From: Myxococcota bacterium
GTDB taxonomy: Bacteria; Myxococcota_A; UBA796; UBA9615; JAKLKC01
NCBI GenBank assembly: GCA_023150875.1
Contig: JAKLKC010000008.1
Location: forward strand, 97,777 to 161,776
Direction of reading: 5' to 3'
Length of the DNA stretch: 64,000 nucleotides
Shown: positions 1-6,455 of the stretch, in pieces
How the letters are laid out: each line of letters begins with the position of its first letter
Position numbering within the stretch: position 1 is the first letter of the stretch
Position numbers and translations under genes: made by a program
Notes under the pieces: generated by a model
Told to the model about the DNA's origin: nothing
Seen by the model: the letters and a program-made list of their open reading frames with translations, nothing else
Databases searched by the model: none

Positions 1-1
1 C

Positions 2-769
2 CACACCGAGGCCATCGCCTGCTTCGAGATGGCGGTCTTCCTGGACCCCTCGGACCCCTGGGTCTACGAGAGCCGGGGGCTGTGCTACCTGGACGCGGGG
101 CACCCGCGGCAGGCCCTGGCCTCTTTCGACAAGGCACTGGGCCGGCGGGACGCCCTGCCCTGGTCCTGGCAGGGGCGGGGCGACGCCCTGCTGCGGCTCG
201 ACCGGCCCGCCGAGGCCATCACCGCCTACGAGCGCGCCGCCGCCCTGCTGCCCGGCACCCCCTGGCCCTGGATGGGCCGGGGCCGCGCCCTCGCCGCCCT
301 CGGCCAGCCCGAGCTCGCCGAGCAGGCGTTCCGGCGGGCGTCGGCGGAGGGCGGGCCCTTCCCGCAGGGGGACGTGTCCGCCGGGGCCAGCGCCCTGGAC
401 CGCGGGAGGCCGGAGGCCGCCCTCGCGGACCTGGACCGCGCCGTGGGGGCGGGCGAAGGGGGTGACTGGTGCCACACCCTGCGCGCCCGCGCCCTCCTGG
501 CCCTGGACCGCCGGGGCGAGGCGGCGGAGGCCCTCGCCCGGGCGGTGGACGCCAACCCCCGCAACGCCGACGCCCACCACGACCTCGGCCTCCTCCTCCG
601 GGAGCGGGGGGACGAGGCCGGCGCCCGCCGCTGCTTCCGGGCGGCCCTGGCCACCATGCCCGAACACACCGGCGCCCGGGAGGCCCTGGGGGAGGCGGGG
701 GGGGAGGAACGCCAGGACGAGGTGCCGCCCGGTCGGCCTCGGGCGCGGAAGCGAACCCGGGCATCGTAG
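2..769 (+). CDS. TPR-repeat protein, 3' part (5' end outside window)
   Basis: The reading frame is open from the first complete codon of the window, so the gene starts upstream; 255 residues are visible. They form about five to six tetratricopeptide repeats with the usual spacing of small residues (AIACFEMAVFLDPSD, ALASFDKALG, AITAYERAAALLPG, AAEALARAVDANPRNADAHH, ARRCFRAALATMPEH). TPR arrays are helical scaffolds for protein-protein contact; nothing visible identifies the partner or location. The last 25 residues are basic and Pro/Arg-rich, probably a disordered tail. About 500 nt without a gene follow, so it is probably the last gene of its transcript. Confidence 0.85.
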   Translation, partial: HTEAIACFEMAVFLDPSDPWVYESRGLCYLDAGHPRQALASFDKALGRRDALPWSWQGRGDALLRLDRPAEAITAYERAAALLPGTPWPWMGRGRALAALGQPELAEQAFRRASAEGGPFPQGDVSAGASALDRGRPEAALADLDRAVGAGEGGDWCHTLRARALLALDRRGEAAEALARAVDANPRNADAHHDLGLLLRERGDEAGARRCFRAALATMPEHTGAREALGEAGGEERQDEVPPGRPRARKRTRAS

Positions 770-1032
770 TCGCCCCGTCGGGAACCCGTCACCGAGCCCG
801 AGACACCCGGGAGATCTCCTTCTCGACCTTTCGGTCCGCGCCCTTGGGCGTCCACGGCGGCCCGATCCGTGCCTGCTCGGTTGCCGCCTACAGCTCCGGG
901 CCTCCCCTCATCCTCCCTCCGCGTTCTCCGCCGGCCCTGGACGGGCCACCCTGCGCCTCTGCGGGCGAGCCAAGGACGGCGAGCCGATCACGACCATCGC
1001 CCGCCGTCACGAACCGTCTTTCATGCCCGACG
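770..1032. other. Intergenic stretch, nothing recognised
   Basis: Between the TPR gene and the first copy of the 65-bp direct repeat there is no open frame with believable codon use, no RNA gene and no convincing terminator. With the repeat and the stretch up to 1272 this makes about 500 nt without a gene, unusually long for this window. Confidence 0.5.
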
Positions 1033-1097
1033 GGACGGTTCTCGAGCTGGATCCGAACCGCCGGAATCGAAGACCGGGGGGTGGCGCTCCTGGCACC
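1033..1097. repeat. 65-bp direct repeat, copy 1
   Basis: This copy matches 2017-2081 at 61 of 65 positions, with mismatches at 1038, 1040, 1056 and 1096. It holds a short dyad, CCGG-N9-CCGG (1061-1077). It lies about 175 bp upstream of the vapBC1 module; the second copy lies just downstream of that module, so the two copies bracket a 0.9-kb segment. Origin unknown; possible duplication or insertion footprint. Confidence 0.85.
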
Positions 1098-1216
1098 TGG
1101 TACTTCCACCCCCGAGGTTGGGGAGCGCGGCAGGGGGACTTCCCGTTCCTCGACGGGGCGGCGCGGAGGTACCCAGCTCCCGGTTCCGGTACGACTTGCA
1201 AACTCCGCCGGGCCTG

Positions 1217-1249
1217 CACATGCTCAATAGCACATAGTCCACATATACC
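1217..1249 (+). promoter_or_regulatory. Possible vapBC1 promoter/operator region
   Basis: CACAT occurs three times (1217, 1231, 1240) just before a -10-like TATACC (1244-1249), 24 nt upstream of the vapB1 GTG start. Repeated short half-sites over a promoter are expected for an autoregulated ribbon-helix-helix antitoxin. No good -35 box is visible, so the call is weak. Confidence 0.3.
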
Positions 1250-1272
1250 GCCCCACGGCGAAGAGGTTGCCC

Positions 1273-1497
1273 GTGCCTCAGCTCCACCTCTACGTTCCGG
1301 ACGACGTCGCCGCCGCGGTGCGCCAGCGGGCCGACGCGCTGGGAGTGAGCGTCTCGAAGTACCTCGCGAGCCTGGTCGAGCGGGAACTGGGGCCTGGCTG
1401 GCCGTCCACTTTCTTCGATGACGTGGTCGGCCGATGGCAGGGACCGCCCCTCGAGCGGCCTCCCCAGCTCCCCCTCGAAGACCGGGAAGCCCTGTAG
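1273..1497 (+). CDS. vapB: VapB-like antitoxin 1
   Basis: A 74-residue protein. The N-terminal half (LHLYVPDDVAAAVRQRADAL, then SVSKYLASLVERE) has the strand-helix-helix pattern of a ribbon-helix-helix DNA-binding domain; the Pro-rich C-terminal third would wrap the toxin. The GTG at 1273 was chosen over the in-frame TTG at 1267 because AAGAGG (1261-1266) sits at normal distance from it. The stop codon touches the GTG start of the PIN toxin (TAG-GTG), so the two are translationally coupled. Expected role: neutralise VapC1 and repress the operon. Confidence 0.8.
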   Translation: MPQLHLYVPDDVAAAVRQRADALGVSVSKYLASLVERELGPGWPSTFFDDVVGRWQGPPLERPPQLPLEDREAL

Positions 1498-1905
1498 GTG
1501 TTCCTGCTCGACACCAACGCCTGCATCCGGGTACTTAACGGATCGTCTCCCATCCTCGTCGACCAGCTCCGCGGGCGAGAGCCGCGGGGCGTCCGGCTGT
1601 GCTCCGTCGTCAAGGCCGAGCTGTACTACGGGGCCCGCCGGAGCCAGCGCGTCTCGGAGAACCTCGTCCTCCTCGGCCGCTTCTTCACGCCGTTCCTGTG
1701 CCTTCCGTTCGACGACGCCTGTGCAGAGCACTACGGGCTCCTCCGTGCCGAGCTCGCTGATCGCGGATCTCCCATCGGCCCGAACGACCTGATGATCGCC
1801 GCCACCGCCCTGGCCCACGACCTCACCCTCGTCACCCACGACGTGCGCGAGTTCTCCCGCGTCCCCGGCCTCCGCTTGGTGGACTGGGAGGTGGAGCCGG
1901 CGTAG
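1498..1905 (+). CDS. vapC: VapC-like PIN-domain toxin 1
   Basis: A 135-residue PIN-domain ribonuclease. The acidic metal-binding residues are all present: D5 in FLLDTN, E41 in KAELYYG, D97 in PNDLMIAA and D115 in THD. Length is typical of VapC. PIN toxins cleave specific tRNA or rRNA in an Mg2+-dependent way; the target cannot be read from sequence. It starts with GTG directly after the vapB1 stop and has no Shine-Dalgarno site of its own beyond the coupled end of vapB1. Nothing suggests inactivation. Confidence 0.9.
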   Translation: MFLLDTNACIRVLNGSSPILVDQLRGREPRGVRLCSVVKAELYYGARRSQRVSENLVLLGRFFTPFLCLPFDDACAEHYGLLRAELADRGSPIGPNDLMIAATALAHDLTLVTHDVREFSRVPGLRLVDWEVEPA

Positions 1906-2016
1906 GGCGGCAGAGGGGTGGAGGAGGCTCGCGGATCCCGGCCGTGCTGGACCAGGCCGGAACGCCGAAGGCTTGCCACGCGGGCGGACCTTCGGACCGA
2001 GAGGGTGACCCTAACA

Positions 2017-2081
2017 GGACGATCCTCGAGCTGGATCCGCACCGCCGGAATCGAAGACCGGGGGGTGGCGCTCCTGGCAAC
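2017..2081. repeat. 65-bp direct repeat, copy 2
   Basis: Second copy of the repeat at 1033-1097, offset 984 bp, same orientation. It ends against the -35 box of the vapBC2 promoter (2084), so it sits immediately upstream of the second toxin-antitoxin module. The 7-bp core sites of an integron attC were looked for and not found. Confidence 0.85.
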
Positions 2082-2128
2082 CGTTGCGGCGGGCGGGCGA
2101 CGCAACTAGAATGGAACCGTATTGCAAC
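2077..2128 (+). promoter_or_regulatory. vapBC2 promoter with GCAAC/GTTGC operator-like array
   Basis: A promoter TTGCGG (2084-2089), 17-bp spacer, TAGAAT (2107-2112) is clear. Around it the pentamer GCAAC or its complement GTTGC occurs at 2077, 2083 (inverted), 2102 and 2124. GTTGCG (2083-2088) and CGCAAC (2101-2106) form a perfect inverted repeat with a 12-bp spacer that covers the -35 box and abuts the -10 box. A repressor bound here would block polymerase, as expected for VapB autoregulation. Start of translation is the GTG at 2141. Confidence 0.6.
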
Positions 2129-2140
2129 CCGGAGCATGAC

Positions 2141-2422
2141 GTGGCGTCTCTCACCCTCAAGGACCTCCCGGATGACCTCCTGGAGCGACTGCGGCGGGCG
2201 GCTCGGCGGGACCGTCGAAGCCTGGCCCAGCAGGTGCTCTACCTGATCGAGGGGGGTCTGGCCGCGGGCGAGCGTTCGGAGGGCACCGCCTCGAGCGAGG
2301 CCGAGGAGCAGGTCGCCCGGTGGCGCGAACTCGCCGGGCGCTGGACCTCCGATCAGTCGTTCGATGATGAGGTCGACCGCATCCGGGCCGCGCGGACCGA
2401 GGGCCGGTCCGTCACCCTATGA
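2141..2422 (+). CDS. vapB: VapB/FitA-like antitoxin 2
   Basis: A 93-residue protein with an N-terminal ribbon-helix-helix pattern (ASLTLKDLPDDLLERLRRAA, then RDRRSLAQQVLYLIE), close in style to FitA/Arc-type antitoxins, and an acidic C-terminal part (SFDDEVDRIRAAR) typical of the toxin-binding tail. The GTG at 2141 has GGAG at 2131-2134; an in-frame ATG at 2111 overlaps the -10 box and was rejected. The stop overlaps the toxin start (ATGA, 2419-2422). Unrelated in detail to VapB1, so the modules are not a recent duplication. Confidence 0.82.
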   Translation: MASLTLKDLPDDLLERLRRAARRDRRSLAQQVLYLIEGGLAAGERSEGTASSEAEEQVARWRELAGRWTSDQSFDDEVDRIRAARTEGRSVTL

Positions 2423-2811
2423 AGATCCTGGACACCGACACCTGTGTCGCCATCCTGCGCGGGCGCGGCCACGTGATCGACCGGCGGGCGATGGAGCCGG
2501 GCACGGTGGCAACGACTTGGATGACTGCGGCGGAGCTGTACTTCGGAGCGGCGAAGTCTGCCGCGCCCGAGCACAATCGCCTCCTGGTCGATGCGTTCCT
2601 CGCGACCCTCCCCGTGCTGGAGCCCGACCCGACCGCCGCGAGGTTGTTCGGCGAAGCCAAGGCATTCCTGCAACGGCGAGGGACTCCCCTCGCCGACGCC
2701 GACCTCATCATCGCCGCGATCGCCGTGGCACGCGGGGCGGCGGTGGTCACGGGGAACCACCGACACCTTGCCCGGGTTCCCGGCGTGGTCGTGGAGGACT
2801 GGCTCCGATAG
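2419..2811 (+). CDS. vapC: VapC/FitB-like PIN-domain toxin 2
   Basis: A 130-residue PIN-domain protein. Catalytic acids are D5 (KILDTD), E39 (AAELYFG) and D94 (ADADLIIAA); the fourth position is N113 in TGNHRHL rather than Asp, as in many active FitB/VapC proteins. It overlaps the antitoxin by 4 nt, giving strict coupling. Predicted sequence-specific ribonuclease held inactive by the upstream antitoxin. Identity to VapC1 is limited to the motifs. Confidence 0.9.
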   Translation: MKILDTDTCVAILRGRGHVIDRRAMEPGTVATTWMTAAELYFGAAKSAAPEHNRLLVDAFLATLPVLEPDPTAARLFGEAKAFLQRRGTPLADADLIIAAIAVARGAAVVTGNHRHLARVPGVVVEDWLR

Positions 2812-2959
2812 GAGGAAGGCCGGTGGCGGCTCCCGGCGCGTGGGCAGCGGCCTGTACGCCGCCGCCGCCGCTCCGGCCCCCTCATGAGGGATCGCACCCG
2901 CTTTGGGAGCCATCCCAGGGGTTTCGGACCCCCTCCCCCTCGGCGCAGAACGCACGGGG

Positions 2960-2990
2960 GCCCGCTCCCCCTACAGAGGAGCGGGCTTTC
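2960..2990 (+). terminator. Rho-independent terminator-like hairpin
   Basis: A perfect 9-bp stem, GCCCGCTCC (2960-2968) with GGAGCGGGC (2978-2986), closes a 9-nt loop and is followed by TTTC. On the plus strand it could end the vapBC2 transcript, though it lies about 150 nt past the vapC2 stop. The T-tract is short. Confidence 0.5.
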
Positions 2991-2995
2991 ATAAG

Positions 2996-3030
2996 TGGTG
3001 AGCCCAAGGGGACTCAAACCCACCCGCTCC
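2996..3030 (-). other. tRNA 3'-end-like fragment
   Basis: Read on the minus strand this stretch gives a T-loop-like TTTGAGT flanked by GGG and CCC, then TTGGGCTC, a discriminator A and CCA, which resembles the 3' end of a tRNA. No anticodon arm or matching 5' acceptor is found upstream (3031-3100), so it is not an intact tRNA gene. Such scraps are often left at integration sites of mobile elements in tRNA genes. Next to two toxin-antitoxin modules this is suggestive, not proven. Confidence 0.4.
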
Positions 3031-3068
3031 GGTCCACCCCACGGGGAGAGAGATCGGCCCGCCCCCCC

Positions 3069-4511
3069 TCAGTCCCGGGCCACCGGCAGCGCCGTGCCCG
3101 GTGGGGGGCCGTCCGGGAGCGGGGTCCCCGGCAGGCAGGGGGGAGGGGTGCCCTCGTCGTCCACGCGGATGGGGTGAAGGCGCAGCACCCTCCCCCGGCC
3201 GCCGAGGCCGCGGCCCAGGACCAGGGCATTGTCCGCCGCCCAGCAGGGGGTGGACAGGGGCTCCGCGGCGGCGTGGGTCCAGGACTCGCCACCCTGGAGG
3301 TCGGCGACCCACAGGCGGTCGGCCCCCGCCGCCAGGACCCGGGGGAGGGTGGGGTGGAACACGATGGGGACCGAACCCACGGCCCGGGTCCGCACCCGCA
3401 GCGGCGGGGAGCACACCTCGGTGGGTCCCGCGGCGGGGCCCGCGCAGATCTCGACGCGGTCGTCGAAGAAGCGGTCCAGCCAGCCCTCGGGCGAGGGAAG
3501 CAGCTCCACCTCGGGGAGGCGCCGCGCCACCGCCACCCACCGGCTGCCCGGGGAGATCCCCACCGAGAGGGCCTGGCGACCGAGGTCCACCTCGCGCCCG
3601 CCCCCCTCCAGCCAGGCGTGGGGGGCGCCGTCCCGGGTGGAGAGGGCCACCAGGGCCCGCGTCCCCGAGTCCGGGTCAAGGGCGACCTCCACCGGCGGGC
3701 TCCAGGCCGCCCGGGGCTGGGAGATCGCCCAGGCGCCGCTGACGAGGGCCCCCAGCAGCGCGGACGCCGCCGTCGCGCCGAGGGCCAGCAGCAAGGCCGG
3801 GCTGCCGGCCCGGGCCGGCCCCGGGGGGCGGCGCGCCCACACCGCCCAGGCCAGGGACGCCGCCACCCCCGACGCCGCCGCCGGCGGGCCCCACAGGGCC
3901 GACACCTGCCCCAGCAGGGTCAGGTTGAAGTGGAGGCCCCACAGGACGTGGGGCCCCACCAGCGCGGCACCGAGGCAGGCGAGGGCGACCGCCACCCCCC
4001 TCCCTCCCAGGGGGCCGGCGAAGCGCAGCAGGAGGGACACCGCGGCGCCGAAGGTCACACTGGCCACCATGGCCGACGCCAGGGCGACGTCCCGGGTGGT
4101 GGTGTCCTCGGGGTCCTCGGGCACGCCGGTGGCGGCCACCCGGTCGACGAGGGCCGCGGCCCCCGCGAAGGCGAAGAGGCGCAGCGCCGTCCCCGCTCCC
4201 ACGGCCGCCCACTGGCGGCGGCGCTCGGCGGGGTCCTCGGGGACCGGGTGGGGCGGGGACTGGAGGGAGATCAGCGGCGTGGCGACCATGTTGGTCGAGA
4301 GCAGCGCCGCCGCCGCGGTGCACAGGGGGCGCACCGCCACCCGGGCGTCCCACCAGGGGTGGGGGCTCCCCCCGAGGGAGAGGAGTCCCGCCGCCGACAG
4401 CCACACCACCGGGGGCGCCGCCGCCCACGCCCAGACGGGCAGCGCGAAGTCGGGCCTGGCCCGGGGCGCGGCCGGAGCCGGGGCGGGCGCGGTCTCCTCG
4501 TCGGCGGTCAC
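3069..4511 (-). CDS. Uncharacterised membrane protein with C-terminal propeller-like region
   Basis: 480 residues. After a Pro/Ala-rich N-terminus come about seven hydrophobic segments (for example FALPVWAWAAAPPVVWLSAA, ALLLALGATAASALLGALVS) up to roughly residue 270. The remaining ~210 residues are soluble and repeat short strand patterns with W and GxR turns (VSPGSRWVAVARR-like blocks, RVLAAGADRLWVADLQGG), resembling blades of a beta-propeller, probably outside the membrane. The GTG start overlaps the stop of the AckA-PduL fusion gene (GTGA, 4508-4511), so it is coupled to that enzyme. No family recognised; function unknown. Confidence 0.7.
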   Translation of the reverse strand: MTADEETAPAPAPAAPRARPDFALPVWAWAAAPPVVWLSAAGLLSLGGSPHPWWDARVAVRPLCTAAAALLSTNMVATPLISLQSPPHPVPEDPAERRRQWAAVGAGTALRLFAFAGAAALVDRVAATGVPEDPEDTTTRDVALASAMVASVTFGAAVSLLLRFAGPLGGRGVAVALACLGAALVGPHVLWGLHFNLTLLGQVSALWGPPAAASGVAASLAWAVWARRPPGPARAGSPALLLALGATAASALLGALVSGAWAISQPRAAWSPPVEVALDPDSGTRALVALSTRDGAPHAWLEGGGREVDLGRQALSVGISPGSRWVAVARRLPEVELLPSPEGWLDRFFDDRVEICAGPAAGPTEVCSPPLRVRTRAVGSVPIVFHPTLPRVLAAGADRLWVADLQGGESWTHAAAEPLSTPCWAADNALVLGRGLGGRGRVLRLHPIRVDDEGTPPPCLPGTPLPDGPPPGTALPVARD

Positions 4512-6358
4512 CCGGGGATCTTCTCCCCGAGCCTCGGGGGGGTCAACGCCTCCGCCGGATCGTACCGGGTCTGGCGGCGCACCAGCCTCCCGTGGCGCCC
4601 GCTGGGAGCGAGGCTGCCCGCGGTCCCCGGGACCAGCTCCGCGGCGTTCGCCTCGTCGGTGTCCACGTGCATCTCCAGCACGAAGTCCGGGCTCACCCGC
4701 ACCAGGACGTCGCCGAACACCAGGTCCCGGCCCTCGCTCTCCACGGCGACCTCGACGACGTCCCGGTCGGCGACGCCGAGGCGCGCCGCGTCCCCGGGGG
4801 CCATGTGGACGTGGCGGCGGGCGCAGATCACCCCCTCCCGCAGCACGAGGCGGCCCGCGGGGCCCTCCAGGGCGATCCCCGGGCTGTTGGCCACGTCGCC
4901 GCTGTCCCGCACCGGCGCGTCCAGGCCCAGGTGGAACTCGTCGGTGCGGGAGATCTCCACCTGGCAGGCCCGGCGGGTGGGCCCGAGCACCCGCACCCCC
5001 TCGATGCTCCGCCGGGGGCCGACCAGGGTGACCTTCTCTTCGGAGGCGAACTGGCCGGGCTGGCTGATGGGCTTGTGGACCGTCAGGGTGTGCCCAGCGC
5101 CGAAGAGGGCCTCGACGGCCTCCTGGGTCAGGTGGACGTGGCGTGCCGACACGGCGATGGGGATCCGCCCCGCCTCCACCCGGTCCCGCCGGCCGGCGGC
5201 GCGGACCGCCTCCTCGGCGATGGCCCTCTCCTCGTCGGTCTTTACCACGAGGATCCGGACCCGGGAGTGGGGCTCGGAGACCAGGACGACGGGGCGCTCG
5301 GGGGTCACGCGGGCGTCGCGGTTGGCGTCCTCGTCCAGGCGGGCCCCCAGGAACTCCAGGCGCTGGGCCACCTGGTGGCGCACCCGGGCGCTGTTCTCGC
5401 CGATCCCGGCGGTGAACACCAGCGCGTCCATGCCCCCCATGACGGCGGCGTAGGCGCCGACGTACTTGCGGATCCGGTGGGCCGACACCGACAGGGCGAG
5501 ACGGCAGCGATCGTCGCCCGCGGCGGCCCTCTCCTCGATGTCCCGCAGGTCGTTCCCGATCCCCGAGAGCCCGGCCAGGCCGCTCTCGCGGTTCAGCAGG
5601 TCGTCGAGGCCGTCCAGGTCGAGCCCCTCGGCGCGGGCGAGGGCGAGGAGGGCGCCGGGGTCCACGTCCCCTCCCCGGGTCCCCATCACCAGCCCCTCCA
5701 GGGGGGTGAGGCCCATGCTGGTCTCCACCGAGCGGCCGTACTCGACGGCGGCGGCGCTGCACCCGTTGCCCAGGTGGAGGGTCACCAGCCGCAGGTCCCG
5801 CAGGTCCTCCCCCAGCCACTCCGCCGCCCGGCGGGCGACGAAGGCGTGGCTGGTGCCGTGGAAGCCGAAGCGGCGGATCCCGTGCCGCTCCGCCCGCTCC
5901 AGGGGAAGGGCGTAGGTGCGGGCGCGCCGGGGCAGGGTGGCGTGGAACGCGGTGTCGAAGACGGCGACGTGGGGCACGTCCGGCAGCAGCGCCCGGGCCG
6001 CCCGGATCCCCGCGAGGTTGGCGGGGTTGTGCAGGGGCGCGAGGGGTGCCAGGGCCTCGATGGCCGCCTCCACGGCCGCGTCCACGAGCACCGGCGCGGA
6101 GAAGCGCTCGCCTCCGTGCACCACCCTGTGCCCGACCGCCACCGGCCGGGACGCCTCCACGAGCCTCGGCAGCACCGCCCGCAGCGCCGCGGCGTGGTCG
6201 GGGAGGTCCGCGGCGGCGCCCTCCTCGCCGCCCCAGAGCACACGGGCGGCGGCGCCGATCCGCTCCACCCGGGCCCCCGCCGCCCGGGCCCCGCTCCCGG
6301 GGTCCACCAGGTCCACCCGCAGGCTGGAGCTTCCGGCGTTGACGACGAGGACGTGCAT
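4508..6358 (-). CDS. Acetate/propionate kinase fused to PduL-type phosphotransacylase
   Basis: 616 residues. Residues 1-390 are a complete acetate kinase: VVNAGSSS (N7), GHRVVHGG, VFDTAFH, FGFHGTSH, HLGNGCS, GTRGGDVDPG, SGLAGLSG and FTAGIGENS all present. Residues ~398-585 are a PduL-type phosphate acyltransferase: ARHVHL (H407, H409), SQPGQFASEEKVTLVGP, RRHVHM (H516, H518) and EMHVDTDEAN (H564) supply the metal-binding histidines. Together they would convert acyl-CoA plus phosphate to acyl-phosphate and then to carboxylate plus ATP, or the reverse. There is no stop or frame shift between the halves. No N-terminal encapsulation peptide or microcompartment shell gene is nearby. It lies 97 nt after a DHH phosphoesterase gene and overlaps a membrane-protein gene by 4 nt. 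Confidence 0.95.
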   Translation of the reverse strand: MHVLVVNAGSSSLRVDLVDPGSGARAAGARVERIGAAARVLWGGEEGAAADLPDHAAALRAVLPRLVEASRPVAVGHRVVHGGERFSAPVLVDAAVEAAIEALAPLAPLHNPANLAGIRAARALLPDVPHVAVFDTAFHATLPRRARTYALPLERAERHGIRRFGFHGTSHAFVARRAAEWLGEDLRDLRLVTLHLGNGCSAAAVEYGRSVETSMGLTPLEGLVMGTRGGDVDPGALLALARAEGLDLDGLDDLLNRESGLAGLSGIGNDLRDIEERAAAGDDRCRLALSVSAHRIRKYVGAYAAVMGGMDALVFTAGIGENSARVRHQVAQRLEFLGARLDEDANRDARVTPERPVVLVSEPHSRVRILVVKTDEERAIAEEAVRAAGRRDRVEAGRIPIAVSARHVHLTQEAVEALFGAGHTLTVHKPISQPGQFASEEKVTLVGPRRSIEGVRVLGPTRRACQVEISRTDEFHLGLDAPVRDSGDVANSPGIALEGPAGRLVLREGVICARRHVHMAPGDAARLGVADRDVVEVAVESEGRDLVFGDVLVRVSPDFVLEMHVDTDEANAAELVPGTAGSLAPSGRHGRLVRRQTRYDPAEALTPPRLGEKIPG

Positions 6359-6455
6359 GGGGGCTCCGGCGGAAGCGGGACGGGAGGGCGGGCGGAGCCG
6401 CTCCGGCTCCGCGGCGGGGCCACCATCTTGCCGCAGTTCGGCGTCGCCTGCTCGC

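Noticed and set aside
1033..2081. Integron attC sites from the repeats between toxin-antitoxin modules
   Set aside because: The 7-bp core sites GTTRRRY and RYYYAAC were not found in the expected positions, and no integrase gene is visible.
2996..3072. Complete tRNA gene on the minus strand
   Set aside because: Only the T-loop, acceptor and CCA-like part is present; no anticodon arm or matching 5' acceptor strand.
3069..5819. Extension of the membrane-protein frame upstream to 5819
   Set aside because: The upstream part reads out of frame through the AckA-PduL gene and is Arg/Pro-rich; the GTG overlapping that gene's stop is the natural start.
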